Shown piece by piece: positions 32,307 through 43,215 of a stretch of 64,000 nt of DNA. This DNA comes from Caprella mutica (lineage: Eukaryota > Arthropoda > Malacostraca > Amphipoda > Caprellidae), in NCBI GenBank assembly GCA_947561585.1, contig CANNZV010001179.1, positions 62,001 to 126,000 of the forward strand. Direction: 5' to 3'. Made by a program: the position numbers and the translations under genes. Each line of letters opens with the position of its first letter. Position 1 is the first letter of the stretch. The notes beneath the pieces were generated by a model. The model saw only the letters and a list, made by a program, of their open reading frames with translations. It had not been told where the DNA came from and made no database searches.

Positions 32307-33229
32307 AACCTATCATTAATGAAGGAGCTTCTACTTCTGGAATTCAAAACCATGCGTCTTCAGCCTTTCCTATAATTGGAATAGATTCTGCTCAGAATGA
32401 CGTTGTCAATGACCCATTTGCTAATTTTATCTGTGAAGATACAATACCAGAATCCTCTGTAAGTGAATATGAGTCTGAAAATTTTCTGCCTATTATTTCG
32501 ACAGCTTTTAGGTCTAACTGGTCACCGTGTGACGAAGTCCTGAAATGGTATACCACGGTAGCAGATATAGACTTGTCAGATGAGCAGGCAAAGGCAATTT
32601 CGGATAAGTATGTACCTGCCTCTGCAAACTCATCTCATTTCGAACCGCCTCATCTTCCTCCTGTTCTGTGGCAAAAGACCAAGGGTTCCCCACAGAACAC
32701 ATACAAAGAGAGGTCACTTTTCAAGATTCAGAGCTTGTCTACATCTGCAGTCAAACCTTTGTTAGATGTATTAGACTCTTTGGATTCTCAGGATCCAAAT
32801 AGGGAAAAAATTGCTTCTTCTATCCAATTGATTTGCTCAGCTAACTTGCGTACTAGTAGGATGAGAATAGCAATCACTTCCAAATTTATTAAACCTGAGT
32901 TGAGGCAGAATCTCTTTGCACAACCAATAAATCACCAATCTCTTTTTGGTACTGAGTTTGCCACTGCAGCGGAAAATGCAAACAAGAGTCAAGCTACAAT
33001 TCAAAAAGTAATGTCTAACAATAGACCATTCCATAATAATTTCAAACCCTCTTCTCATTCTCAAGGCCCTAGTACCGCTTATAGAAGATCTGAATATAGC
33101 CATGGTGCTAATCAAGCCAGTACTAACTATGGCCCAGGGAAAAGGCAGTCCTTTCAGTCCAACCCCCGTGGTAGCACCCACAGGGGCAGATCTTCCTTCC
33201 GCAGAAGGGGAAAATTCAACAGAAATTAA
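32307..33229 (+). CDS. DIRS ORF1 (gag-like), main exon
   Basis: From EPIINEGAS onward the frame encodes about 307 residues. There is an acidic N-terminal region, then a conserved-looking block with DEVLKWYTTVADIDLSDEQ and HFEPPHLPPVLWQK, typical of the folded part of DIRS ORF1 proteins. A C-terminal tail rich in Ser, Asn, Gly and Arg follows and ends in a basic run (STHRGRSSFRRRGKFNRN). The tail suits RNA binding. It overlaps the start of the RT-RNase H frame (33102) by 128 bp. The first part of the protein is at 31368-31733. Confidence 0.65.
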
Positions 33230-35225
33230 CCCTGCAGGAAACATTTCCAGGTATCTAAAGAATTGGAAAAAGATAACTAACAATAATTTCATTCTTCGAA
33301 TCATTGAGAACGGCTACAAAATTCAGTTGGATACAAATACTAAGTTCCCAAGTTCAGTTATTTCTAACCCTGTATCAGATATTAAAAGATTAGCATTGGA
33401 AGGAGAAATTTCTAGACATCTAAAATCTGGTGCTATTTCAAAAGTAAAAACAAAACATGATCAATTATTGTCTAGAGTGTTCACAGTTCCTAAACCCAAT
33501 GGCAAAGTTAGAATGATTATTGACTTATCTTTACTAAATACTCAAATAAATCATGTGCATTTCAAGATGGAAGGTCCAGATTGTGTAAAAAATTTAATAT
33601 CTCCATCAGATTTCATGGCATCTATCGATTTGTCTGATGCATTCTTTTCTATACCTATCCATCAGGAGAGTCGGAAATATTTGTGCTTTGAAGTCTATGG
33701 TCAAAGATACCAATTTAACGTTCTTCCTTTTGGCATGACTAGTTCTCCTAGAATTTTCACAAAAATTTTGAAACCTGTAATCATATTCTTGAGAATCCTA
33801 GGTATTAAAATAGTTTCTTATTTAGATGATATCTTTATTTGTGCCTCTACAGTTTCTAAACTAAAATCTAACATAAATACTGTCCTTAAGTTACTCATTG
33901 ATTTAGGTTTCCATCCTAATTATAAGAAATCAAGTCTCATCCCTGCTCAAAGCTTAAATCATTTAGGCTTTAACTGGAATTCAGATGAGATGACATTGTC
34001 TATACCAAAGGAAAAAGTTACTAAAGCAAATGAGTCAGCTTTAGCTCTTTTGAATAATCAAGCTACTTTAAGATCCATTTCTTCCTTCATCGGATTATTG
34101 AACAGCTTCTGCCCAGCCTTTCCTTTTGCTCCTTTATATTTTCGTAATTTACAGTTTCTACAAATTGAAAAGATTCAGTCAGGTCTACCTTGGGACTCTG
34201 TAGTTTCATTAGATGCTCCTTCCATCACTAATTTAGAATGGTGGAAGGATTGTAAATTTCCTTTAGCGGCTTCACCAATACATGAAATCCCTTCTGAAGT
34301 CACTTTATATACTGATGCTTCCTTGTCTGGCTGGGCAGGAGTACTCTCTACTGGATCTACTGTATCTGGTCAATGGTCCTCTGAGGAGTCAATTTTGCAC
34401 ATAAACTATTTAGAACTTAAAGCTGTCTTCATTTGCTGTAAATTATTAATATATCAATTAAAAAATAAGAAGATACAAATTTGCTGTGATAACTTTTCTG
34501 CTGTATCTTTCATCAATAAGAAAGGTGGAACTCGTTCCAAATTGTTATGTCAGTTAACTTTAGAATTTTGGATTTTTCTCAGAAATAACAATATAGACTG
34601 CTCTGCTACTCATATTCCAGGTTCAGAAAATAATATTGCTGATCATTTCTCTAGATATTCGTTCAGCTCTCATGAATATAGCCTTAACAAAGTTTCATTC
34701 AATTCACTAATTAGTTCCTTAAATTTTTCTCCTAGTATAGATCTGTTTGCCTCTAGACACAACTTTAAAGTTAGAAAATTTGCTTCATGGCAATTTGACA
34801 ATCTTGCTTATAAAATTAATGCATTCTCCTTCCAATGGCCTAACAATAGCTATCTCTTCCCTCCTATCAACCTTATTTCTAAATGCATTCAGAAACTTAT
34901 CAATGACAAGGTTGAAAATGCACTGATCATAACCCCAGCCTGGCCTGGAATCATCTCCATAGCAATCATTACCTCCATGTTAATTAATCCTCCCATCTTC
35001 ATACCACGCGATCATCTTGAAGGCCACCTACCAACCAAACACTACTTCAACCTGATGGCCTGGAATATTTCAAACAATCCTGCATTAATAGAAACATTTC
35101 AGTCCAGACCTCCAACTACCTCATCAATAGCCTCTCTCAATCATCTCTCCAATGTTATGGGAGAATCTGGAAAAAGTTTTGTTCGTTTATTAAAGAAAAA
35201 GAATTTAACAGTAGAATTACTGTGA
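33102..35225 (+). CDS. pol: DIRS reverse transcriptase-RNase H
   Basis: A 707-codon uninterrupted frame. RT fingers and palm are at about residues 120-300 (VPKPNGKVRMIIDLSLLN, FMASIDLSDAFFSIPI, FNVLPFGMTSSPRIF) with the catalytic SYLDDIFICA near residue 240. RNase H is at about 400-520 (LYTDASLSGWAG, NYLELKAVFICC, ICCDNFSAVSFIN, NNIADHFSR), so the key acidic residues are present. The C-terminal part (IDLFASRHN, ITPAWPGIISIAII) is the post-RNase H domain typical of DIRS-like elements. It would copy the element RNA into DNA. The start lies inside ORF1; the exact initiation codon is uncertain. Confidence 0.88.
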   Translation: MVLIKPVLTMAQGKGSPFSPTPVVAPTGADLPSAEGENSTEINPAGNISRYLKNWKKITNNNFILRIIENGYKIQLDTNTKFPSSVISNPVSDIKRLALEGEISRHLKSGAISKVKTKHDQLLSRVFTVPKPNGKVRMIIDLSLLNTQINHVHFKMEGPDCVKNLISPSDFMASIDLSDAFFSIPIHQESRKYLCFEVYGQRYQFNVLPFGMTSSPRIFTKILKPVIIFLRILGIKIVSYLDDIFICASTVSKLKSNINTVLKLLIDLGFHPNYKKSSLIPAQSLNHLGFNWNSDEMTLSIPKEKVTKANESALALLNNQATLRSISSFIGLLNSFCPAFPFAPLYFRNLQFLQIEKIQSGLPWDSVVSLDAPSITNLEWWKDCKFPLAASPIHEIPSEVTLYTDASLSGWAGVLSTGSTVSGQWSSEESILHINYLELKAVFICCKLLIYQLKNKKIQICCDNFSAVSFINKKGGTRSKLLCQLTLEFWIFLRNNNIDCSATHIPGSENNIADHFSRYSFSSHEYSLNKVSFNSLISSLNFSPSIDLFASRHNFKVRKFASWQFDNLAYKINAFSFQWPNNSYLFPPINLISKCIQKLINDKVENALIITPAWPGIISIAIITSMLINPPIFIPRDHLEGHLPTKHYFNLMAWNISNNPALIETFQSRPPTTSSIASLNHLSNVMGESGKSFVRLLKKKNLTVELL

Positions 35226-36046
35226 ACTTTGTTTGTGAGTTTTTGTGTTTCTTGTTTGATAATGGAGCTAGTTCTAGCTCAGTGAATAGTGCGAGAAGTG
35301 CACTTAGTTTCTTTTTCACGTATGATTTGAATATTAATGGGGATAAAACAATTGCCAGACTCTTTAAATATTTTTACAAAGAGAAGCCGTTGAGACCGAA
35401 GTACTTCACTTTCTGGCCAGTGAAAGACCTGTTGAATTACTTGTCTGATCTCCATCCACCGTCTCAATTGTCTCTGAAAATGCTAACTCTTAAGACTCTT
35501 GCATTAATTGCCCTTACCTCCTCTGATAGAGGCCAAACTATCCACCTAATGGACATCGAAAAAACTACCTTATCTGAAGATAGTATTCAGTTCGTTATAT
35601 TTGATTGCCTGAAGCATACAAGAAGGGTACTGAAGCCTAAAGTGGTTAACTGCATAATGAGTGATATCGATTCTCTAAATGTTTGCAATTACGTCATGTC
35701 CTATATGAATCGCACTCTAAACCTTAGAGCTAAAGCTGTCAAAGATGGACAAGAAAAGCCCACCAAGCTCTTCCTCTCCTGGGCAACTAAGAGACCAGTC
35801 ACGAAGCAAACCTTGGCTAGATGGCTAAAATGTACTCTCAAGCTAGCTGGTATTAATGACTCACAATTTTCTTCCCACTCATATAGAGGTGCTGGCCTAT
35901 CCAATGCTTTCAGTCATGGAGCAAATATCATGCAAATTGTTAAAGCTGGCTCTTGGATAAATACTGATACATTCAGGAGGCATTATTTTGCTCCAGAAAA
36001 CGACTCTGAAGTGGGCAAAATTATTCTAAATGAGTTAAATAAGTAA
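35090..36046 (+). CDS. DIRS tyrosine recombinase
   Basis: The frame is open from about 35090. An N-terminal core-binding region (GRIWKKFCSFIKEKEF, FLFDNGASSSSVNSARSAL) precedes a catalytic domain with SSDRGQTIHL (first Arg), SSHSYRGAG (H-x-x-R), AGSWINTDTFRRHYF (W/H then the Tyr nucleophile). All catalytic positions are kept. The protein would integrate circular element DNA. There is no ATG between the frame's opening and residues clearly belonging to the domain. The frame overlaps the RT-RNase H gene for about 135 bp, so expression by frameshift, reinitiation at a non-ATG codon or splicing is implied. Confidence 0.85.
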   Translation, partial: RNISVQTSNYLINSLSQSSLQCYGRIWKKFCSFIKEKEFNSRITVNFVCEFLCFLFDNGASSSSVNSARSALSFFFTYDLNINGDKTIARLFKYFYKEKPLRPKYFTFWPVKDLLNYLSDLHPPSQLSLKMLTLKTLALIALTSSDRGQTIHLMDIEKTTLSEDSIQFVIFDCLKHTRRVLKPKVVNCIMSDIDSLNVCNYVMSYMNRTLNLRAKAVKDGQEKPTKLFLSWATKRPVTKQTLARWLKCTLKLAGINDSQFSSHSYRGAGLSNAFSHGANIMQIVKAGSWINTDTFRRHYFAPENDSEVGKIILNELNK

Positions 36047-36160
36047 GAATACCTTGGCATTATGATTATTTTTGATTATTTAATTTCATTAGTTTTGTTT
36101 GTTTTATAATTTCCTTTGTTATTTTTATTTTATACACGTTTGATTTCAACTTTGGAATCT

Positions 36161-36263
36161 AAGCTGTGGTTTGTCAACGCAAATAATCTAGAATTCAAAG
36201 ATTATGCTAGGATACTCACCTCTGAAGCATAATCTGAATTCTTGATATGTCGTTGACAAACCA
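36161..36263 (+). repeat. DIRS internal complementary region
   Basis: 36161-36191 is complementary to the element's first ~31 bases and 36192-36263 to its last ~71. The junction falls exactly where AATCTAG meets AATTCAAAG. Together the segment is the reverse complement of the sequence formed if the right end were joined to the left. In DIRS replication this region is thought to template the completed circle. It defines the element's ends precisely. Confidence 0.85.
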
Positions 36264-36305
36264 TAATTAATCTCCCTCCCACCTCCCAAATCAAACATGT
36301 CCCTC

Positions 36306-36481
36306 AGATAACTGAGTTCTCTATCACAGAGGTTCACCTGTTCACTTACCTTTCTTTTTCTTATCAGAAATAACGGGCGATCCAAGAAAGGGGCTTGAAG
36401 AACAAGCTGTGGTTTGTCAACGACATATCAAGAATTCAGATTATGCTTCAGAGGTGAGTATCCTAGCATAATCTTTGAATT
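36306..36481 (-). repeat. DIRS right inverted terminal repeat and extension
   Basis: 36306-36421 is the inverted copy of 31085-31200. The extra 60 bases to 36481 contain a local inverted pair (AAGATTATGC-type) and match the internal complementary region. Sequence beyond 36481 is not part of the element. Confidence 0.85.
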
Positions 36482-37616
36482 ACCATTGTCTTTGCGTACA
36501 GTTTTAACCAATAATGTAGTTCCTCAATATTTAATTTGACTTTTGTTTTTGCCCTTCGTAGGCTTCATTTTATCTGGAATTTGTAATTACAATACAATTA
36601 CAACATTTTTTATTTGTTTGTGATTACAATAGTTTCTAACTATTGTAATTTGGATTACGTATTTTTTTTTCACTTTTACCACGTTTATCAATTTTTTTAA
36701 CGATACTTGCAGTTTTAGAAGATACCGCTAGGGTTATGCTCTTCAAGTACAAAGTCTTAGATTTTATGTTAGATAGGCTCGTAGGCTTAGACACCTAGAC
36801 TTAAAAGTTATGGTACGCTTGTATTTTTTAAAATTAGCTGGGAAGTGATGTTTCTGGTGTAGCTGTTATTTCATGAAGATTTTTTCCAGGCAAATATCAG
36901 TATCGTTTTTATTTACACAGCTAATGTATTTTTTGTAAACCATACAAAATTAGATAGCATATATTTGTTTTCATATGATTTTACTTATTTTTACAATCAA
37001 TACTCTATAATATCAATATTACTTCAGAGTTGCTAATTTTAAAGACAAAATAAAAAAAATCGTACGTAGTTAGTTTTGAACAGCAGCTAAATTTTAACAT
37101 AAATTTAAATTATTTATTGAATTAAAGTGGAGCAGCAATTGGTCGGGTTGTTTAAAAGAAGTTCATAGATACCATAAGAAACTAGTTTACCAATTGTTTA
37201 ATATTTATACTCTTAATTAATACCTATTATATTTACAACAAGAATGGTAAAAAAAGTAAACTCTAAATATGTTTTTACTGACGTACTCCCTATACTCCTA
37301 AGTGATATATAAGGGTAAACGCATCCCATTTCGAGAAACCGTGGAATGGATAGATGACCGATTAATGGTTGGTTGTCAGTCCATCAAATCCAGCATTGAT
37401 ATCCTATATTGTAGCCGAAAAATCATTTGAGACGTTAACCAGGTCTGTTCATGAAGCAGGAAGGTGTGAACTTAATTACAAGTATACATCTGTGATTATA
37501 AATACTGTTTCGGGGTCATGAAATACAACTGAAAGAAGTCAATAGTCGAAAATCCTCATGCGCATGGTGTAAGGACATCTGCCATGAGAACAAATCCTAT
37601 AACCCATAAAGGTGTG
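36482..37616. other. Non-coding DNA with a family C fragment
   Basis: A fragment of repeat family C lies at about 36700-36795 (CTTGCAGTTTTAGAAGATA, CGCTAGGGTTATGCTCTTCA, AGGCTCGTAGGCTT). No gene is seen in the rest. Confidence 0.45.
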
Positions 37617-37895
37617 ATTCCAATGCGGCGGCTGAAGCGGCAAAAGTCACGAGTTTCAAGCCGCTCGGCTCTCGTTTTGGACTGCTATCCGATATATCCC
37701 ATTTACCCCTTTCCAATGGAGCTTCTACAGCCGTACAGCCGAAGTGGCTCTAGGCAAGAGGCTCAATCAACTAAGGCTAGAGTCGCCCCAGTAGCAGTCA
37801 ATCCGCTGCGGCTAGTAGTCATTTTTACAGCTCTCTTTAATATTTGGAAGACAAATATGTAAAGCGCGATAACAGACAAAGTTTGCTGTTAATTT
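37617..37895 (+). repeat. GC-rich repeat E, copy 1
   Basis: Starts ATTCCAATGCGGCGGCTGAA. It contains CTCGTTTTGGACTGCTATCC and CTTTCCAATGGAGCTTCTAC, and ends near GACAAAGTTTGCTGTT. A second direct copy lies at 38375-38665, and an inverted relative at 40835-40955. The 92-codon open frame here is the repeat, not a gene. Confidence 0.65.
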
Positions 37896-37904
37896 AGGTA
37901 TCTT

Positions 37905-38335
37905 TGGAAGTGTTTCCAGTCAATATTGATAAATTGATTAACATTAATAAATGAAGTAATATTAATAAATAAATAATAAATGAATTATTATTAATCAATA
38001 AATTATTATTAATCAATAAATTATTATTATTTAATTAATATTAATAAATGAATTACCTAATATTAATAAATTAATTAATATTAATTCATTTATTAATAAA
38101 TTAATTAATACTTAATAAATAAATTTAAACAAAATAAATAAATTTATACAAAATAAATAAATTTATACAAAATAAATAAATTCATACAAAATATATAAAT
38201 TTATACAAAATAAATAAATTTATACAAAATAAATAAATTAATACTAAATAAATACATTAATAATAAAAAAATAATCAATTTATACTAAATAAATTACTTT
38301 ATTCTGATAAAATAATTAGCAATTGAAAAAAGTAC
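37905..38335. repeat. AT-only minisatellites
   Basis: First half: ATTAATAAATTATTATTAAT-like runs. Second half (about 38115-38285): a ~20-bp unit AAATAAATAAATTTATACAA repeated about eight times. It separates the two GC-rich E repeats. Confidence 0.7.
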
Positions 38336-38374
38336 TTCAAGGTGTCGGTTGTAGAGCTGCTCCACCTTGTCGAA

Positions 38375-38665
38375 TTCCAATGCGGCGGCTGAAGCGGCTA
38401 GAGATGCGCGGCTCGATCCACTCGGCTCTCGTTTTGGACTGCTATCCGATATATCCCATGTACCCCTTTCCAATGGAGCTTCTACAGCCGTACGACTGAA
38501 GCGGCTCTAGGCAAGAGGTTCGATGCTGTACGGCTGTACTGCTCTTGAAGCAGTCCAGCCGCCACAGCCTTGCGGCTAGTTGTAATTTTCTCAGCTATCT
38601 TTTAATATTTAGAAGGCAAATAAGTAAAATGTGATAACTGACAAAGTTGGCTGTTGATTAAATAT
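38375..38665 (+). repeat. GC-rich repeat E, copy 2
   Basis: Direct copy of 37617-37895, sharing the same start word, the GATATATCCCAT-containing centre and the terminal TGACAAAGTTGGCTGTT. The words CGGCTGAAGCGGCT and ACGGCTGTAC recur within the copy. Confidence 0.65.
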
Positions 38666-38813
38666 GAGTAAAATGTCATCCATCACACTCCTATTTTCTC
38701 TCCATTTTTCTACTATAGTGTATTTCCCCATTTAAAATAACGAGTTTTCAATAGTATAATCCGATAGAAGTGTACTTTTCCATTAAAATAAAAAATAAAT
38801 CATCACCCTATAT

Positions 38814-39843
38814 ACTATATATACAGTGAGTCTTTGTCTGTTGGTTGGTTGCAAGAAAAATGTCACGCTATAACATTTAATGTCTAGAAAATGAATTACA
38901 TATATGTTTCGAACACAAATATTTTCTGACACAATTTTTTTATGTTTTTTGACACAAATTACATACATTTTATAGAGAAAATTTTTAGATACATTTTTTA
39001 ACAAATATTCTTCAACAAAATTAATATTCGATAACAATTTTTTAACATATTTTTAAATATATTTTTTTTATAATTCAGATTTTCAAATATATTCTTTAAA
39101 TATATATTTTTTATTCATTTTATATAATATTCTAAATACACATTTTCGACAAGCATTTTTTTAACATAATTATTTTACATAATGTTTTTTACATATATAT
39201 TCTTCTATGCATAAATTTCTTTATTCACATTTTTTCTAAATAAATATTTTCTTACACATAATTTTTCTACGTACATTTATTAAAGTATATTTTCTAGATA
39301 TATATATATATTTATTGATAATCCATTAATTTTAATGGGAATTACACTAGTATCAATATAATCCCGTGTATCAGGTCACATTTTTTTTATGTTAAAAATG
39401 ATAATTATCTAATACTAAAAATAGTGGGTTATCAATAGTAAAAAATATAAAGATAAATTGAGAATAATATATACCTAGAATAATTATTTAAAAAAAATGT
39501 TTGTTAAAAAAGTGTATGTAGAATATTATATAAAATAAAAATATATATATCTGAAGAATTAATTTTAAAAACTGATTATAAAAAAATATACCTACTTTAA
39601 AAATAAGTTAAGAAAATTGATTAACGAATATCAATTTTGTTAAAGAATATTTGTTAAAAACTGTATCTAAAAATATTTCTGAATGTAATTGTCAAAAATC
39701 TGTGTCAGAAAATATTTCTGTTCGAAACATATACAATTCGTGACGTATGTAATTCATTTTCTATACATTAAATGTTAAAGCGTGACATTTTTCTTGCAAC
39801 CAACCAACAGACAAATACACACTGTGTATTAGTATATAGGGTG
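38814..39843. mobile_element. 1-kb palindromic foldback element
   Basis: The tips CACCCTATATACTA and TAGTATATAGGGTG are inverted. Matching continues through CTGTTGGTTGGTTGCAAGAA / TTCTTGCAACCAACCAACAG, then ATTTAATGT-TAGAAAATGAA and CAAATATTTTCTGACACA against TGTGTCAGAAAATATTTCTG. Arms exceed 350 bp and the middle is A/T-rich. No coding content. Confidence 0.7.
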
Positions 39844-40834
39844 ATATCTTATATGTGGAACTGTCCGATATTTCGTAACTCACCCTATTTATTTCGCATA
39901 ATTAATAGATTATTATTCACTTACGTCAAAATATTTTAGTAGTTTTTATTTGAAATAAAACTTTGAGCTTTCCATAGGCATAAACATTATATAAATTTCC
40001 TATCATTCATCTTTAAATTCCTATAAAATAAATAAACACAAGACGAAAATTATCAGAAAAGAATATTCGTTCTCAATTTAGGTATTTTAATTAATTCTAG
40101 AGCGAAAATGATAACCAAAGTAGCGTCGCGTTGGCCAGAGTCGATCATGGAAGTGGCCTGAGTGCTAGTCTATTAAATTTAGCCAGACAAAGGTGTTACA
40201 TTCGTTCCACATCTCACCTCAAAAAAACAAAAAAAAAAGTCTAGACCTCAACCTTGATGTAAATTATTATAGATACCTAATAAATAGTAATAATCCAGAT
40301 AGGTCGAAACTAACCGTATTTTCTTTGTCATTTCCTATTGCTTAATTACTTTATTAATGTATTTCACTCAATACCTAGCTAGGTAAATTGTTTTAACACT
40401 GTACCTAGGTATAGCTTCAAGTAATTTTGATCATAGTTTGTACCATCATTGTTTGTACCTACAATCACATGCATTAAGTTTTATTGATAATATTTCTGGC
40501 AGCTCTTTGCATTTATGTCTTCTAAGTTTTCGCTCTCGTAAATGTACATTAGTCTTCCTTTGAAAAGATATTTCATAGAAAACGACTACTTATCTCCCAG
40601 CTCATAGAAAATTGTACCTATTCGCTGGTAGACTGATATATTTATGATGCACTTGAATATTAACTAATCAGCGGAACTTGATATTGAGTTTTGTTTATTT
40701 TAATTGTATGTATTTAGTAATGATTCAAAAACTAAATGTATTAACAAAAAATCTTCATAGTTTTCTTCCTCTATGAGGGATAAAAGGAGGTCCTCACGTG
40801 CTTCTGCCATAATATGAACAGTGAAATTGACGCA
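39844..40834. other. Non-coding DNA
   Basis: No gene recognised. TACCTAGGTA-type words occur near 40373-40410. Confidence 0.35.
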
Positions 40835-40955
40835 TGTAGAGCGGCTACAGCCGTAGCATTGGAAATCATATCAGTGGCTAGAACCACGCGTCAGCAGCCG
40901 TATGGCTCGAGCAGTGTGGCTCTTGCCGCTTCAGCCGCCGCATTGGAACCCCACC
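40835..40955 (-). repeat. Inverted relative of repeat E
   Basis: GCCGCTTCAGCCGCCGCATT is the complement of the start of E copies 1 and 2, and TACAGCCGTAGCATTGGAAA is related to their interior. If it pairs with the copy at 37617 it could bound a larger 3.3-kb inverted-repeat element containing the palindrome at 38814. The 90-codon open frame here is not supported as a gene. Confidence 0.45.
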
Positions 40956-41639
40956 TTAACGGACATCGGCCATACGACAAACTTTCACACGGACAATTAC
41001 TGCAATACTTGATATTATTATCATTATCGCATTTTAACCTTAACTATTCTCGGATTAAACTAAATCTGAAGTATAGCATTATTTAAACCTAAACAGTGCT
41101 CGAAGAAGCAAAACGATTGAAATTGTTCTCAATATAAAATATAATTTATTCAGATATTTATTAGAAAGAGGACAGAGCTTAAGTTGGAAAATTTATAAGC
41201 TTATCAAAATTAATTTTCACTACCGACTGAAATATGAGTAACTATGAAGACAAACCATTCTTAAAACATATAAAATACATCAATTGTAATTCATTTCGAT
41301 TTTATACCATAAGCAAAGGAAATTTCCTGCCTTAATGTATATGAATTGTTTGACAGAACAATGCACATATATTTAATACATTTATTGCCACTCGTATGTT
41401 TAAAGGGAGTGTATTGCGACAAAAATATAAATCCATATTTTCATTTTGTTGGATTAAAATGTTTTCTTTATAGATTAGTCTACCATGAGAAAAATATTTC
41501 ACAATTTTCTACAATGTTTTCCTAAAAAAACTTACTTTTAGGCGTCACTAACTGTTCCAAAACGGTAATACTTTATTTTTAAATCAGTAAATTATTCGTT
41601 TTTTAAGCTTATGACTAATGGTTATGTGGGAAGGAGACC
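40956..41639. other. Non-coding DNA
   Basis: AT-rich; nothing recognised. Confidence 0.3.
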
Positions 41640-41930
41640 ATACATGACCCTATTTAATTTTTCTGGTATAGGTTTAACGTCTGTTTCGGAACCAAAAGCC
41701 TTTATCCATATCACTGACGTCAAAAGAGAATTAAATACAAGGGTCATTTAGAAGCAGTCAGAGAGGAAAGTGGCTTCATGAACAAAGTCACTCAACACCG
41801 TCGGTGACAACGCTCATGGATGCAGAAATGCTACCCTGTGAATGCAGTCACTTACCAAGGAACGTGACGAAAAGGGGCACCAACACCGGTGGCTGCACTC
41901 ACGGATGGAAGAGGAATCGATATCATATTT
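41640..41930 (-). repeat. Repeat family C, inverted partial copy
   Basis: Contains AACGTCTGTTTCGGAACC, ACTGACGTCAAAAGAGAATT, CATGGATGCAGAAATG and CACCAACACCGGTGGCTGCA, all complements of the copies at 25350-26335. It lacks the end carrying the CGCTAGGGTT block. Confidence 0.55.
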
Positions 41931-42215
41931 GAGATTTAGGTATATCTCCTTCATATTCAATACGAATTCCCTTATTCATATCGTAGAACGTGGACTGGAT
42001 TTAATAACGAAATTGTGAATTACTTATTTTCTTTCATCCCAACTATTTCAGTTTCAAATTATTGAAATATGGAATTTCCAGTTCATTTTCAGAGTTATTT
42101 GTTCAAATAGTTTGCTAATTTATTTGATTAATATGCATATTATCACACACACTATACATCTATGCTGTATTTCTGTGTGAAAATGGCTTCTTACGCGTAG
42201 ATGATATGATTTAAT

Positions 42216-42482
42216 TTACTCTCACCCATCAACGCGTTATAACCATCATCAATCACATTACACTCACCCATCACCGCGTTATAACCATCATCACATTACA
42301 CTCACCCATCACCGCGTTATAACCATCATCACATTACACTCACCCATCACCGCGTTATAACCATCATCACATTACACTCATCCATCACCGCGTTATAACC
42401 ATCATCACATTATTCTCACCCATCACCGCGTTATAACTATCATCACATTACACTCACCCATCACCACGTTATAACCATCATT
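42216..42482 (+). repeat. 38-bp minisatellite, about seven units
   Basis: Units of CACTCACCCATCACCGCG followed by TTATAACCATCATCACATTA. The first unit is longer (CAATCAC insertion) and the later ones carry single changes. No coding meaning is seen. Confidence 0.8.
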
Positions 42483-42950
42483 CCAAATCTTGTCTCCCAT
42501 TCAGCATTAGCGAACATTTGAATTGTGTCGAAATAATGAAATGCAAACAGATCTAAACCTAACGAATTTGAACAGCGACAATGAAATGCGATGACGCCTT
42601 GTCGTAGCTACTCAAAACTGAAGATTGTAATCAAATTGATGAGATAATGTTATTTTGTCATCTTATATTAGGTTCCTACAAGAAAGAAATGCATATTAAT
42701 TTACACTCTCCATTGTAAGTAATGATTTTAGAAAGGGTGAGGAATTGCAAAAACAGTATAGTTAAATTCGAATAAAAGAAAGGAAAAACAGCAGGTGCGA
42801 TCATGGTTTAAATTTCTCTAACGCCTGGTTTACAAGATCAGATTTATCTTAAGATCTGGTCTTGAGATCTGATCGAAATGATCAGATCTTGAAGGTCCCC
42901 TCCAAGCAAATATTTTTATTGCTTTATTCAACGAGGCTAATGTTTCTTAT
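42483..42950. other. Non-coding DNA with GATC-rich palindromic patch
   Basis: At about 42838-42890 the words AGATCAGATT, AAGATCTGG, GAGATCTGATC and GATCAGATCTTG form overlapping palindromes. They may be the tip of a word-terminated element, but no partner was found. Confidence 0.3.
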
Positions 42951-42954
42951 CATT

Positions 42955-43215
42955 TTGCTGCAAACCGCATCGAATTTGGTAGCATATTTTTAATTTTAAA
43001 TGCTTTTAAAGATTTTTATAATCTAAACTCTACAAAACCTATTTTACTTCCGACTTACAAATTTATTCAATTTCCAGCCTGAAGAAAAAGAATGTACACC
43101 ATTTGTTTTGATTGCCAACTAGGTATTAGGTTCAATAAATACATTTAATATTCGTGTAAAGGTATAAAATTGAATGAACTTATAATAGAAACGTTTATAT
43201 ACTTTAGGAAACAAT
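42955..43215 (-). mobile_element. MITE D, half copy left of the LINE
   Basis: CTGCAAACCGCATCGAATTT, GAATGTACACCATTTGTTTT and TATACTTTAGGAAACAA align with the complement of MITE D at 26700-27190. The match stops at about 43215, where the LINE tail begins, and resumes at 47560. Confidence 0.65.

Larger units (their letters stand above)
31072..36481 (+). mobile_element. DIRS-type tyrosine-recombinase retrotransposon, nearly complete
   Basis: The 5.4-kb element has inverted terminal repeats (31085-31200 and 36306-36421). Unique outer extensions are 13 bp on the left and 60 bp on the right. An internal complementary region at 36161-36263 is complementary to both ends. Genes in order: a gag-like ORF1 (with an apparent intron and one frameshift), RT-RNase H, and a tyrosine recombinase. 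There is no integrase or aspartic protease, as expected for DIRS elements, which integrate a circular DNA by recombinase and make no target duplication. None is apparent here. RT-RNase H and recombinase are free of stops. Confidence 0.9.

Noticed and set aside
32837..33304. 155-codon minus-strand frame
   Set aside because: Lies entirely under the DIRS ORF1 and RT genes on the other strand and shows no domain.
35701..35904. Minus-strand frame under the recombinase
   Set aside because: Antisense shadow of the recombinase catalytic domain.
37584..37862. 92-codon plus-strand frame
   Set aside because: Lies on repeat E; the second copy at 38375 does not keep the frame open.
40814..41086. 90-codon frame with alanine-rich start
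   Set aside because: Made of the inverted repeat E relative; no conservation seen.
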